A stretch of 57,275 bases of DNA from an uncultured Eubacteriales bacterium (GTDB lineage Bacteria; Bacillota; Clostridia; Oscillospirales; CAG-272): assembly GCA_934371135.1 (NCBI GenBank), contig CAKRNO010000008.1:1-57275 (forward strand). Direction: 5' to 3'. Below are positions 15,108 through 23,816 of the stretch, piece by piece. The notes beneath the pieces were generated by a model that saw nothing but the letters and a program-made list of their open reading frames with translations, was not told the DNA's origin and made no database searches. The position numbers were made by a program, and so were the translations under genes. Each line of letters opens with the position of its first letter. Position 1 is the stretch's first letter.

Positions 15108-15449
15108 ATGGTAGCACTGGAAGGCTTGGAAGTCGTACACAAGGTATTCGGTAACGGCATCGTGGAAAAAGTCAGCGACAAATATGTGACGGTGCGCTTC
15201 GCCAACTTGCAGAAGGTGTTTGTGTACCCCGATGCGTTTGATGTGTTTCTCGCCGCTGTGGATGAGGCGGTCGCCCGCGACATCGCGGCGGACCTCGCCC
15301 GGGTGAAAGAGCAGCGCCGGGCACATGATGCGGAGGTCGAGAAAGCGCGCGAGGTATCGATGCGCGGTCAGGTCAGCGCGGGTCCCGAGGAGCCGCAGCC
15401 TGCGACCGACTACACGCCCGTCCCCGAAGATACGAGTGAAGAAGCATGA
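15108..15449 (+). CDS. Small Tudor/SH3-like protein
   Basis: The 113-residue protein starts with a roughly 45-residue beta-rich block (HKVFGNGIVEKVSDKYVTVRF, then KVFVYPDAF) resembling the Tudor-like C-terminal domain of UvrD/PcrA helicases and similar small Firmicutes proteins. A charged helix (about 50-85) and an acidic Pro/Glu/Thr-rich tail follow. No catalytic motif is seen. Nucleic-acid or RNA-polymerase binding is a family-based guess only. AAGAGG eight bases upstream supports the start. Confidence 0.75.
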   Translation: MVALEGLEVVHKVFGNGIVEKVSDKYVTVRFANLQKVFVYPDAFDVFLAAVDEAVARDIAADLARVKEQRRAHDAEVEKAREVSMRGQVSAGPEEPQPATDYTPVPEDTSEEA

Positions 15450-15474
15450 TCCGCGCCCCTTTTGGGGCAGGTGA

Positions 15475-15503
15475 CCGACGCCCCCTCCGGGCGTCGGTTT
15501 TTC
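15475..15503 (+). terminator. Rho-independent terminator
   Basis: A 9-bp stem with a CCTCC-type loop is followed by a T-rich tract, just after the Tudor-like gene. Confidence 0.9.
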
Positions 15504-15549
15504 TTTATAATATTGTACCATTGTGCCCGGAAAAAGTCAATCGTGCGAC

Positions 15550-15578
15550 TGGACTTTTCGGGGGCATTGTGGTAAAAT
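15550..15578 (+). promoter_or_regulatory. Promoter of the HAD-rqcH-mnmM operon
   Basis: TGGACT and TAAAAT are 17 bases apart. The -35 box overlaps the right arm of an imperfect inverted repeat (CCCGAAAAGTC-like arms, about 15525-15563), which may be an operator. Confidence 0.6.
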
Positions 15579-15625
15579 GAAAGAAACGTCAAAAGGCTGC
15601 GGGGGACACCCCGCGGGGAGGTACC

Positions 15626-16285
15626 ATGCGGATACACGGATACGATCGGGTGCTGTGGGATTTCAACGGCACACTGCTGGATGATGTGGCGCTCGCCGTC
15701 GCCTCCAACAATATTCTGCTCGCGCGGCGCGGGCTGCCGCCGATCCCCGACGAGGACGCGTACCGTGAGCTGTTTTGCTTCCCGGTCGCCAACTATTACC
15801 GCGTGCTCGGGCTGGAGAGCGAGGGCGAGGCGTTCAACCGCGTCGCGCACGAGTGGATGAAGGAATACCGCGCCGGGGAAAAGGACGCGCCGCTCCGCGT
15901 GGGGGCGTCTGAAGCCCTCGATTTCATCCGTTCGGCGGGCATCCCGCAGGGGATTCTCTCCGCGACGGAGGAGACACAGCTCGAGGAGCAGGTGTCGGCG
16001 CTCGGCATCCGCCCGTATTTCGACCATCTGTTCGGCAGAGAGGATATTTATGCCACCGATAAGAGCGGGATCGCCGCGCGTTACCGGGCGGAGCATCCAC
16101 AGGAGCGGGTGCTCATGATCGGCGACACCGTCCACGATGTCGAGACGGCGCGGGCAGGGGACTTTTCCTGCGTGCTGGTCGCCGGCGGGCATCAGAGCCA
16201 GGCACGCCTTGCGGGCGCCGGGGTCAGGATCTTCCCGGACTATCCGTCGCTCATCGCCTACCTTTCGGAGGGGATAGAAGCGTGA
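15626..16285 (+). CDS. HAD superfamily hydrolase, phosphoglycolate-phosphatase-like
   Basis: The 219-residue protein has the HAD Rossmann core with a helical cap of subtype C1 (about 20-85), the nucleophile Asp12 in WDFNGT, motif II Ser in LSAT, and motif IV GDTVHD. Position 14, normally the general acid Asp of phosphatases (DxD), is Asn here. Homologues with WDFNGT exist, so this is a subgroup trait rather than an obvious knockout, but substrate and activity are uncertain. It is first in an operon with rqcH and mnmM. The GGGGAGG site lies five bases before the start. Confidence 0.85.
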   Translation: MRIHGYDRVLWDFNGTLLDDVALAVASNNILLARRGLPPIPDEDAYRELFCFPVANYYRVLGLESEGEAFNRVAHEWMKEYRAGEKDAPLRVGASEALDFIRSAGIPQGILSATEETQLEEQVSALGIRPYFDHLFGREDIYATDKSGIAARYRAEHPQERVLMIGDTVHDVETARAGDFSCVLVAGGHQSQARLAGAGVRIFPDYPSLIAYLSEGIEA

Positions 16286-16324
16286 TACCACCCCCGGGGT
16301 CAGCGGGGAGAACAGGAGACAGAT

Positions 16325-18076
16325 ATGGCATTTGATGCCGGCTTTTTGCGGGCGGTCGTGTGGGAGCTGAATCGCGACCTCGCCGACGGCAAAGTAGATA
16401 AGATCGGGCAGCCGAGCGCTGACGAGATCGTGATGCAGATCCGCCATTTCGGCACGACGAGGCGCCTGCTCATCCGCGCAGGCGCGAGTCTCTCGCGCCT
16501 GTCCCTCACGGAGGAAAATAAGGACAACCCGGCGGCACCGCCGATGTTCTGTATGCTCCTGCGCAAGCACCTCGGTGGGGCGAAGCTTTTGCGGGTGGAG
16601 CAGCCCGGCTATGAGCGGGTCGCCCGCCTTGCCTTTTCGGGGTATGACGAGATGGGGTATGAGACAGAGAAGTACCTCGTCGCCGAAATCATGGGCAAGT
16701 ACTCCAATCTTATGTTGATGGACGGGCATGACCGTATTCTCGCGGCGCTCCGCACCGTGGATTTCTCGACCAGCCGCGTGCGGCAGGTCCTGCCGGGCAT
16801 GACGTATGAGCTCCCACCGGCACAGGACAAGCGGGAGCCCCTCGCGGAAACGCGTGACGGTTTCCTCGCGGCATTCGCCGCGGCGGCACCCGAGACGCAG
16901 GCAGATAAATTCCTGACCGCGACCTATCTCGGCACTGCCGTCCAGGTTGCGCGGGAGATCGTCTACCGTGCCACCGGCAGGACCGACACCCGCCTTTTTG
17001 AGACGACGGCAGGGGCGCTCGCCGATGCCTTTTTCGCGTGGCACGAGTGCCTGCGGGAGAACCGGTATGCAATGACGCTCACGCGTGCCGCGGACGGCAC
17101 GCCGCTTGAGTATTGCTATGCGCCGCTCACCTATTTCGGCGCCGATGCGGTCAACGAGACGTACCCGGACGCGGGCGCGCTTCTGGACGCCTGCTTCGGC
17201 GAGCGGGAACGCCTCGCCCGCGTGCACAACCGTGCGGCGGACCTGTTCGGGCTCGTAGAGCGCGCGACGGCGCGCCTGGAACGCAAGACCGAGGCACAGG
17301 AGGAGGAGCTCCGCCTCGCAAGACAGGGCGAGGTCTGGCAGCGACGGGGAGATCTGCTCACCGCCAATCTGTGGCGGGTGCAGCGCGGTGACGCGGCACT
17401 GACCACGGAGGATTTTTATGAAGACCCGCCGGTCCCGGTGACGATCGAGCTGGACACGCGCCTGTCTCCCGCCGCAAACGCGCAGAGGTTTTATAAATAC
17501 TATACGAAGGCAAAACACGCCCGTGTACACCTGGAGGAGGAGATCGCGCGCAACCGTGCGGAGGCAGAGTATCTCGCCACCGTGCGCGACGCACTGCTGC
17601 GGGCAGAGACGGAGCAGGACCTCGCAGAGATACGGGAGGAACTGTGGCGCGCGGGCTACGCTGCCCGCATGAAGGGCTATGCACCGCCGAAGCAGCGCAA
17701 GGCGAGACCCCTCGTTTATCGCTCGCCGAACGGGTATCGCGTGCTCGTCGGACGCAACAACCTGCAGAACGATACCCTCACATTCCACACCGCGGAGCGG
17801 GGAGACCTCTGGTTCCATGTCAAGGGGGCGCCCGGTTCTCACGTCATTCTGGCGGCGGGCGGGGAAGAGCCCCCGGCGGAGGATTACACCTATGCGGCGA
17901 CACTCGCCGCCATCCATTCGAGCCTCTCGGGGGATGCGGTGCCGGTCGATTATACGCGGGTGCGCTTCGTGAAGAAGCCGCCGGCGGCGAAGCCCGGGTA
18001 TGTCACCTATTCCACCAACTACACAGCCTATGTATCGACGGCGGACAAAGAGAAGTACCGCCCCGAAGGAGAATAA
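16325..18076 (+). CDS. rqcH: Ribosome quality control protein RqcH (NFACT family)
   Basis: The 583-residue protein has the full NFACT layout: NFACT-N (about 1-215, with the EIMGKYSN block at 121-128), helix-hairpin-helix and coiled-coil middle regions (about 280-430), and the NFACT-R domain (about 455-560, with LWFHVKGAPGSHVIL). RqcH binds stalled 50S-peptidyl-tRNA complexes and adds C-terminal alanine tails; older annotation calls it fibronectin-binding protein. AGGAGA lies upstream. The stop is immediately followed by the mnmM start. Confidence 0.95.
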   Translation: MAFDAGFLRAVVWELNRDLADGKVDKIGQPSADEIVMQIRHFGTTRRLLIRAGASLSRLSLTEENKDNPAAPPMFCMLLRKHLGGAKLLRVEQPGYERVARLAFSGYDEMGYETEKYLVAEIMGKYSNLMLMDGHDRILAALRTVDFSTSRVRQVLPGMTYELPPAQDKREPLAETRDGFLAAFAAAAPETQADKFLTATYLGTAVQVAREIVYRATGRTDTRLFETTAGALADAFFAWHECLRENRYAMTLTRAADGTPLEYCYAPLTYFGADAVNETYPDAGALLDACFGERERLARVHNRAADLFGLVERATARLERKTEAQEEELRLARQGEVWQRRGDLLTANLWRVQRGDAALTTEDFYEDPPVPVTIELDTRLSPAANAQRFYKYYTKAKHARVHLEEEIARNRAEAEYLATVRDALLRAETEQDLAEIREELWRAGYAARMKGYAPPKQRKARPLVYRSPNGYRVLVGRNNLQNDTLTFHTAERGDLWFHVKGAPGSHVILAAGGEEPPAEDYTYAATLAAIHSSLSGDAVPVDYTRVRFVKKPPAAKPGYVTYSTNYTAYVSTADKEKYRPEGE

Positions 18077-18649
18077 ATGGGACAGTATACACACATGATC
18101 GATCTTCTGGCAGAGCAGAAGCGGTTTATCCTCGCGCACCTCGGTGCGGGGGACACGGCAGTCGACTTCACGATGGGGAACGGGAACGATACGCTGTTCC
18201 TCTCCGAGACGGTCGGCGAGAGCGGGCACGTCTATGCTTTCGATATTCAGGAGACGGCGCTGGAGAGCACCGCGGCACACCTGAAGGCGGCGGGCGCCCC
18301 CGAGAATTATACGCTGATCCACGCCTCCCATGACCGTGTATGGGAGTTTGTCACAGGACCCATCAAGGCGGGGATGTTCAATCTCGGCTACCTGCCGGGC
18401 TCCGGACATAAGGAGCGCACCACCATGCGGGCGACGACCATGCCCGCCGTTGAGGCGGCGCTCGATCTGCTCGACAGCGACGGGATCCTGCTCGTCGCGG
18501 TCTACCCGGGGCACGAGGAGGGGCGGCTGGAGGGCGAGATGCTGGATGCCTATTTCCGCACGCTCGACCGCCGCAAGATCTGCGTGACGCGTATTGAGAT
18601 CATCAATTCGCCGACGTCGCCGTTCTTTTTCGTCTGCGAGAAAAAATAA
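18077..18649 (+). CDS. mnmM: tRNA (mnm5s2U34) methyltransferase MnmM (YtqB family)
   Basis: This 190-residue Rossmann methyltransferase of the YtqB family has motif I DFTMGNGNDTLFL, an acidic motif after strand 2 (AFDIQ), and the family-specific NLGYLPGSGH block. B. subtilis MnmM makes the last methylation of the mnm5s2U wobble base in tRNA. It starts on the base after the rqcH stop, so the two translation-related genes are coupled. Confidence 0.88.
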   Translation: MGQYTHMIDLLAEQKRFILAHLGAGDTAVDFTMGNGNDTLFLSETVGESGHVYAFDIQETALESTAAHLKAAGAPENYTLIHASHDRVWEFVTGPIKAGMFNLGYLPGSGHKERTTMRATTMPAVEAALDLLDSDGILLVAVYPGHEEGRLEGEMLDAYFRTLDRRKICVTRIEIINSPTSPFFFVCEKK

Positions 18650-18739
18650 GCGACCCGGCGGCGCGGCACCGGCAAACGGAGCTCGCGCGCCCCACCGGGG
18701 CAGTCAACGGGCGGAAATTTACAAACGCATTTCCTTTCG

Positions 18740-18769
18740 TTTACAGGTCTGTCATATTCTTTGGATATA
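18740..18769 (+). promoter_or_regulatory. Possible promoter of the Bax-inhibitor-like gene
   Basis: TTTACA and GATATA are 18 bases apart; a TATAGT two bases further right is an alternative -10 box. Either puts the transcript start upstream of the ATG at 18806. Confidence 0.5.
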
Positions 18770-18805
18770 GTATTATCAAGCGATACTTTCGCAGAGAGAG
18801 GTTAT

Positions 18806-19516
18806 ATGTACTATTCACCCATTCCGGAAGAAGCTCCTTACCGTGATAAAACAAAGGAGTTTACCCGTCATTTAACACGCGCATACGGGCTCATGGCACT
18901 CGGGCTCGCCGCCACCTTCCTTGTGGCGCTCTTGACAGTCAGAGTCCTGCCGACCAACCTTGTGTTCAGTTTTCCGTTGGCGGTCATTTTGATGGTCGCG
19001 GAGGTCGTGACGGTCATTGCGTTCAGCGCGCTCCTGACCCGGGCGAGTTATGGGGCGATCCTCGGGATGTTCTTCTTCTACGCAGTACTCAACGGTGTCT
19101 CCATCTCGTATATCTTCCTGTATTACGATCTCGGCAAAGTGTTTCTGTGTTTTGCGGCGGCGGCGATCTCCTTCGCCATCATGGCGCTGCTCGGGCACAC
19201 GACCAAGCGTGAGCTTTCCGGGCTGCTCGGCTTCTTCATCGCCGGTCTCATCGGGATCCTGTTTCTGACGCTGATCAGTTTCTTCCTGAAAGACATCACC
19301 AAACTGGAGATCATCATCAGCTGTATCGGTCTTGTCCTGTTCCTCGGGATCACCGCCTTTGATGCACAGCGCCTGCGCCGCTTCTACGAGTCCACTGCGT
19401 CCGAGGATGATGCAATGACGCGTAAGTTCGCGGTCTACAGCGCCCTGCAACTCTATCTCGACTTTATCAACATCTTCTTCTACCTGCTTCGCCTCTTCGG
19501 CAGAAACAGACGATAA
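18806..19516 (+). CDS. Bax inhibitor-1/YccA family membrane protein
   Basis: The 236-residue protein has seven predicted helices and the BI-1 C-terminal signatures: DAQRL near 190 and ALQLYLDFINIFFYLLR at the last helix. BI-1 proteins are pH-sensitive Ca2+ leak channels; bacterial YetJ is the model. The ATG at 18806 has GAGAGG five bases upstream; an in-frame TTG at 18761 lies inside the likely promoter. Confidence 0.92.
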   Translation: MYYSPIPEEAPYRDKTKEFTRHLTRAYGLMALGLAATFLVALLTVRVLPTNLVFSFPLAVILMVAEVVTVIAFSALLTRASYGAILGMFFFYAVLNGVSISYIFLYYDLGKVFLCFAAAAISFAIMALLGHTTKRELSGLLGFFIAGLIGILFLTLISFFLKDITKLEIIISCIGLVLFLGITAFDAQRLRRFYESTASEDDAMTRKFAVYSALQLYLDFINIFFYLLRLFGRNRR

Positions 19517-19535
19517 AACGCGGTCGTTTCATTTT

Positions 19536-19570
19536 CGGGTGCGCCCCATTCCGGGGCGCGCCCGTTTTTT
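19536..19570 (+). terminator. Rho-independent terminator
   Basis: A 12-bp stem (one G-U pair) with an ATTCC loop and six Ts lies directly after the Bax-inhibitor-like gene. Confidence 0.92.
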
Positions 19571-19613
19571 GTCCCGGTACTTGCCCGCGTTCACCGCGCT
19601 TACCCCGCGCCCG

Positions 19614-19762
19614 CCCGGCACCGCGGGGTACCTGCCCGGCACTCGTCTGCACACGCCGGTGTCCGGATGCGCACCGGTTTCACCCGGCACCGCGGGGTAC
19701 CTGCCCGGCACTCGTCTGCACACGCCGGTGTCCGGATGCGCACCGGTTTCACCCGGCACCGC
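19614..19762. repeat. 69-bp tandem repeat, 2.2 copies
   Basis: Two apparently identical 69-base units start at 19614 and 19683, and a third begins at 19752 but matches only for about 11 bases. Each is GC-rich and has internal inverted segments (GGTACC, ACCGGT). The array is intergenic, between the terminators of two convergent genes, and has no credible coding frame. Confidence 0.95.
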
Positions 19763-19861
19763 CACCTGTACGGGGGAGCTGCACAAGGGAAGGGAAAGCG
19801 GAGGGAAAGATAGACCCCGTGTGCGGGAGCTCCACGCCTGAAAATGAGAAAGACTTCCGTA

Positions 19862-19899
19862 CGAAAAAAAGAACCCCCGACGAAAATTACCGTCGGGGG
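19862..19899 (-). terminator. Terminator of the AI-2E family gene
   Basis: On the minus strand a 9-bp stem (CCCCCGACG arms) is followed by a T-rich tract of seven Ts. Confidence 0.88.
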
Positions 19900-19941
19900 A
19901 GGGCAGATAAAAGTATTTTGGAAAACGTGCGGTGAGTGGTT

Positions 19942-21537
19942 TTATTCGGCGGTGACCGTTTCACTGTCGGCTGCCGCGGCGTTGCCGCTTTCGGTGCCAG
20001 GTTCACTGTGCACATCGTCCGTGGTGTCGGTAGTCGCATCGGTCGCTCCGTCGGCGGTCTCTCCGGCATCGGCTGCTTCCGCTTCTGCGGCGGCTTCCTC
20101 TGCCAGGCGCTTGGCTTCAGCCTCTGCGGCGGCTTCTGCACGGGCGGCGGCTGCCGCCTGGGCGACAGCAAGCTCACGCTCCATTGCCTCCTGCTGCTCT
20201 GCCTGCGCCTTGTCGCGGGCTTTTCTGCGCGCCTCGCGCAGGGCGGCGGTGCGCTTTTTGCGCGCGGTCTTTTCTTCGTCTTCATCGTGATAGATGAAGT
20301 TGTAGTCGGTGAGCAGTTGTTCTTCTCCCCGTTTTTTGAGCCCCCAGGCGATCAGCTGACGGATGAGGTCATAGACAACGACAAAGAGCGGGACGCCGAT
20401 GAGCAGCCCGACGAAGCCGAACAGGTCTCCGCAGAGCACGACGGCGAACAGCACCCAGAAGCCCGAGAGCCCCACCTTGTCGCCGACGATGTAAGGGTCG
20501 AGGATATTGCCGTCCAGCTGTTGGATGACGACGACGATGATGAGATAGGTGATGACGTGGACGGGGCGCGCGAGGTTCGGCTCGGACATCCATACGATGA
20601 TGATACAGGGAATGGCGCCGATGTAGGGACCGAAGAAGGGGATCATGTTGCAGAACGCCATGAACACGGCGATGAGCGGCGCCATGGGGATCTTGAAGAT
20701 GGAGAGGAAGATAAACAGCACGATCCCGACGATGAAGGAGTCGAGGAGCTTACCGGTAAAGTATTCCGAGAATTTCCGGTCGGTGAATTTTCCCTCTTTG
20801 ACGAGCCAGTCGGCGACCGGCTTCTTGAAGGAAGCGCGCACGATCATGTTGGCTTGCGCGGCAAAGCGCTTACGGTTGATGAGGATATAAACGGTGGAGA
20901 CGACGGTAATGAGGATGTTGACGAGCAGGTTGAGGAGCGTCGAGATGACGCGCATGGCGGTGGAGATGAGCTCGTTGTAGTTCTGGATGAGCTTGTCGAT
21001 GATGCTTCCGGAGGAGTTCTTTATGACTTCGTTGATTTTTACATAGGCGTCATAGACAATCTTCTGGAAAGTGCCGCCGCTTTGCCCGAGCTGGTTCATG
21101 TAGGCATCGAGCTTTGCCAGGTAGCCGGGCAGGTCATTGCGGAGGGTAATGATGGAACCGATCAGTGAGGGGATGATGAGCATGATGATGCCGACCACAA
21201 TCACGGCGAACACAATCATGGCGACGACGATGCTCCAGGCTTCCGCACGGCGATGCACGCGTTTCTCGGTTATCTTGCCGGACGCGATGCGGTTACGGTA
21301 AACGTGATGGACAAACCAGTTGCCGAGCAGGACGTCCAGCCGGTTGCACAGCGGCTTCAGGAGGAACGCGATGAGCGCGCCGGCAAGAAAAGGGGCGAGC
21401 ACCGAGAGAAAGGCGAGGAACCCGTTTTTGACCGTGCCGATGCGGGCAAGGAAAAAGTAAAAAAGCAACGTGCACGCGATGATCGTCAGGACAACGCGGA
21501 TGATGGTTTTATATCGCTTCGGCAGCGGTTCTCTCAT
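19942..21537 (-). CDS. AI-2E family transporter (PerM/TqsA-like) with acidic Ala-rich tail
   Basis: The 531-residue protein has the AI-2E family layout: two N-terminal helices, one at about 115-140, a long soluble segment (about 140-210), then helices from 210 to about 395 including the family block FCNMIPFFGPYIGAIP and the QQLDGNILDPYIVG motif. Members export autoinducer-2 or act as Na+/H+ antiporters; the substrate is unknown here. After about residue 400 comes a roughly 130-residue tail: a basic Arg/Lys/Ala coiled-coil-like stretch, then an acidic Ala/Glu/Thr-rich end, not part of the usual family. The start at 21537 has a GGGGGG site seven bases upstream. Confidence 0.88.
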   Translation of the reverse strand: MREPLPKRYKTIIRVVLTIIACTLLFYFFLARIGTVKNGFLAFLSVLAPFLAGALIAFLLKPLCNRLDVLLGNWFVHHVYRNRIASGKITEKRVHRRAEAWSIVVAMIVFAVIVVGIIMLIIPSLIGSIITLRNDLPGYLAKLDAYMNQLGQSGGTFQKIVYDAYVKINEVIKNSSGSIIDKLIQNYNELISTAMRVISTLLNLLVNILITVVSTVYILINRKRFAAQANMIVRASFKKPVADWLVKEGKFTDRKFSEYFTGKLLDSFIVGIVLFIFLSIFKIPMAPLIAVFMAFCNMIPFFGPYIGAIPCIIIVWMSEPNLARPVHVITYLIIVVVIQQLDGNILDPYIVGDKVGLSGFWVLFAVVLCGDLFGFVGLLIGVPLFVVVYDLIRQLIAWGLKKRGEEQLLTDYNFIYHDEDEEKTARKKRTAALREARRKARDKAQAEQQEAMERELAVAQAAAAARAEAAAEAEAKRLAEEAAAEAEAADAGETADGATDATTDTTDDVHSEPGTESGNAAAADSETVTAE

Positions 21538-21598
21538 AGTGTACCCCCCTGTACCATGATCAGTCATGCGCGCGTGGGCGCCGCAAATTCATAATATG

Positions 21599-21627
21599 AT
21601 TATAAAGGGGACGCGTGCGGATTGCAA
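21599..21627 (-). promoter_or_regulatory. Promoter of the AI-2E family gene
   Basis: On the minus strand TTGCAA and a perfect TATAAT are 17 bases apart, 62 bases before the start. Confidence 0.8.
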
Positions 21628-21949
21628 GTACTTCACGAATTATTTACGACTTTGTTTCCAAGGCTTTACGGTCGGCGGAGAGAAACGGTGTGATAAATAG
21701 GTGACATACGCCCGGGAAAAAAGCGAAATCGTGTAGCAAACAACTATTTACAATGAAAATGCAAATAAAACAATACATACGTGAGGGGCGTTCCTGACAC
21801 GTCACAAAGACGGTTTTTGTGCGGTACATTGTCGGGATAACGTCTCCCACCTTGACGATGAGGGTATAAAACCGGGGGTTTTTACCCAAAAAAACGAAGA
21901 TTGACGGTTTAAGTCGATAAGATGTCGGACAAGTATTTGCATAAATCCC
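21628..21949. other. Divergent intergenic stretch without a gene
   Basis: I see no gene with a credible start or codon pattern. The only structure is an inverted repeat at 21862-21887 (GGGTA-AAAACC arms, one bulge, GGG loop). It is followed by As rather than Ts on the plus strand, so it is not a plus-strand terminator. The composition is A/T-richer than the surroundings. Confidence 0.6.
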
Positions 21950-21978
21950 TTGATTTTTTACAGGTACTGTGCTATACT
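21950..21978 (+). promoter_or_regulatory. Promoter of the TMEM198-like gene
   Basis: TTGATT and TATACT are 17 bases apart, 51 bases before the ATG at 22030. Confidence 0.7.
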
Positions 21979-22029
21979 GCGTATAGGCTCGGGGCACGGC
22001 TCCGCGCCGTTTGGAGGAAAGATAATTCA

Positions 22030-22902
22030 ATGAAAAAACTATTGCTGCTTGTTCTTGCGGTGGCTTGTCTGATGGCTTGCCTCACCGTCGGAGTCACGGC
22101 AGAGGAAACGGATCCGGGCACGACCGACTCCGGCACGTCGGAAACGACGGCGACGGTTGCGGGCACGGCACAGGACTCCACGGGCTCCGGTACCGGTAAA
22201 ATCTCTTCCGTCAAAGATCTCACACTGAAATTCTTTGAAAAGGTCGCGTCGGCGTTCTGGCAGCTCCGCGTGTACTACGGTAAGGCGATCTCGCATTTCG
22301 GCGCCTTCGCACGCTATATGCCTGTTGTCCTCTCCGTTGTTCTTCTGTTCTTCTGCTTCTTCGGCTACCGTCTGTTCCGCGTGGAAACGGTGCTGGTCGG
22401 TGCCGTCACGGGTTATGCGATCGCCTATGCTACCTATGATTTTCTGCTCGCTTGGCAGGGACACTGGGCGTTCCTCGACAGCTGGGAGAAGATCCTGCGC
22501 TGGGTGCTGGTCGGTGTTTTCGCCATCCTCGGTATGTTCATCGGCAGGCTCCTCCGTCGCGTGGGTGTGTCCCTCGTCCTCGGGCTGCTCTCCGCTGCCT
22601 ACTTCGCCCGGTATTCCTCGAACGTCTGGGTGCTGGCTGCCGTGTTTGTGATCGTCATGCTCATCGGCATCGTTGCCATCAAGCCCGTTGTCATCTTCGT
22701 GACCGGGGTGCTCGGTTCCGTCCTTGTGGTGCGGCTCCTCTCCTCGTTCCTGCTCGGGGCGCAGGGCTTCTTCCCGATGGATATCAATGCAAAGCTCGGT
22801 ATCTCGCCCGCCGTCAATGTCGTTCTGATCGTCGGCGTGCTCCTCGGTCTCATCTGCGCAGGCGTACAGGCACGCACGGGCAGAGGCAGACGTTACTATT
22901 AA
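22030..22902 (+). CDS. Secreted-then-membrane protein, TMEM198/DUF4203-like
   Basis: The 290-residue protein begins with a signal peptide (MKKLLLLVLAVACLMACL, cleavage near residue 24), then a Thr/Gly/Ser-rich spacer (25-60), an amphipathic stretch, and seven closely packed hydrophobic helices (about 95-285) with many small residues, ending in a basic GRGRRYY tail. The helical part resembles TMEM198-like domains, whose function in bacteria is unknown. GGAGGAAA eight bases upstream of 22030 fixes the start. It is monocistronic with its own terminator. Confidence 0.75.
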   Translation: MKKLLLLVLAVACLMACLTVGVTAEETDPGTTDSGTSETTATVAGTAQDSTGSGTGKISSVKDLTLKFFEKVASAFWQLRVYYGKAISHFGAFARYMPVVLSVVLLFFCFFGYRLFRVETVLVGAVTGYAIAYATYDFLLAWQGHWAFLDSWEKILRWVLVGVFAILGMFIGRLLRRVGVSLVLGLLSAAYFARYSSNVWVLAAVFVIVMLIGIVAIKPVVIFVTGVLGSVLVVRLLSSFLLGAQGFFPMDINAKLGISPAVNVVLIVGVLLGLICAGVQARTGRGRRYY

Positions 22903-22942
22903 GATCTACCCCGTAAGAATATACCCGCAAGGGAATATACAC

Positions 22943-22973
22943 GCCCGCCGGATTTTCTCCGGCGGGCTTTTTT
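22943..22973 (+). terminator. Rho-independent terminator
   Basis: A 10-bp perfect stem (GCCCGCCGGA arms) with a TTTTC loop is followed by six Ts. Confidence 0.95.
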
Positions 22974-22986
22974 GCCGCGTTATGCG

Positions 22987-23015
22987 TTGCAAACCGGCGC
23001 CGCATGGTGTAGAAT
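22987..23015 (+). promoter_or_regulatory. Promoter of the MBL-fold gene
   Basis: TTGCAA and TAGAAT are 17 bases apart, about 40 bases before the GTG start. Confidence 0.8.
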
Positions 23016-23056
23016 AAAGAAAAATGGCACGCCGTACGGCGTGCGGGAGGTACACA

Positions 23057-23815
23057 GTGAGAATTGATTATATCGGTACGGGCGCGGACGACTGGCTGCC
23101 GGGCGAGCTGTCCCGCACGGGAGAATACCGCCGCCGTACGGCGGCACTCATAGACGGCGTCCTGGAGATTGACCTCGCAGGTACGACCCCGCCGGAACGT
23201 CTGAATGGTGTCAGCGAGGTGATCTTCACGCACTCGCACCGTGACCATTACGACCGCGAACTATTGCTTCGCCTGGCTGCCGGGCGCGCACTGACCGTTT
23301 ATGCGTCCGCTGACTTCGCGGCGAGGCTGGCAGCGCTGTTGCCGGAGGGCTCGCGCGCCGTCGCCATGGCACCGGGAGACACGGTCGTGACCCCGGGGGG
23401 CTATCGCCTGACCGCGCTGCTCGCCAACCATGTGGTCGGAGACCACCCGGCGGAACAGCCGCTCCATTATATCATTGAGAAGGACGGTCGCCGCCTCTAT
23501 TGGGGGACCGACGGCGCCTGGATTGCGCCGAGCGCGTGGTATACACTGTGCGCGGCGAAACCGTTTGACCGGATGGTGCTGGACGGCACCCTCGGGGATG
23601 CCCACGGTGACGGGCGCATTTTTACGCACAACAGTCTCCCGATGGTGCGGGAGCTTGCGGCGGCGTTCCGCGGCGCAGGGCTTCTGAAGCCGGATGGGCG
23701 GATCGTGGTCACTCATCTGTCCCGCGATTCGCAGTATCCGACGGCAGAACTCGACGCTCTGCTCGCAGCGGACGGCATCCGGGCGGCACATGACGATGAA
23801 AGGGATGAATTTTAA
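23057..23815 (+). CDS. MBL-fold metallo-hydrolase
   Basis: The 252-residue protein shows the metallo-beta-lactamase zinc motif HSHRDH (His59, His61, Asp63, His64), a following ANHVVGDH block, YWGTDG, and a late THLS histidine. Together these form a binuclear metal site as in phosphodiesterases of the RNase Z/PhnP-like branch. A GTG start at 23057 is chosen because GGGAGG lies six bases upstream and the IDYIGTG opening strand is then intact. It is followed one base later by a UPF0291 gene. Substrate unknown; nothing suggests antibiotic hydrolysis. Confidence 0.85.
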   Translation: MRIDYIGTGADDWLPGELSRTGEYRRRTAALIDGVLEIDLAGTTPPERLNGVSEVIFTHSHRDHYDRELLLRLAAGRALTVYASADFAARLAALLPEGSRAVAMAPGDTVVTPGGYRLTALLANHVVGDHPAEQPLHYIIEKDGRRLYWGTDGAWIAPSAWYTLCAAKPFDRMVLDGTLGDAHGDGRIFTHNSLPMVRELAAAFRGAGLLKPDGRIVVTHLSRDSQYPTAELDALLAADGIRAAHDDERDEF

Positions 23816-23816
23816 A

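Noticed and set aside
16325..18076. Fibronectin-binding adhesin
   Set aside because: This is the old name for NFACT proteins; domains match RqcH and no secretion signal is present.
15410..18514. Over 1000-codon open frame on the minus strand across HAD and rqcH
   Set aside because: Antisense to well-supported genes and compositionally a shadow, rich in Arg and low in hydrophobic order.
19614..19762. Tandem repeat as a CRISPR array
   Set aside because: Units are contiguous at 69 bases with no unique spacers, only two copies and no cas genes.
23057..23815. MBL-fold gene as a beta-lactamase
   Set aside because: The HxHxDH site is shared by many MBL enzymes and no signal peptide is present.
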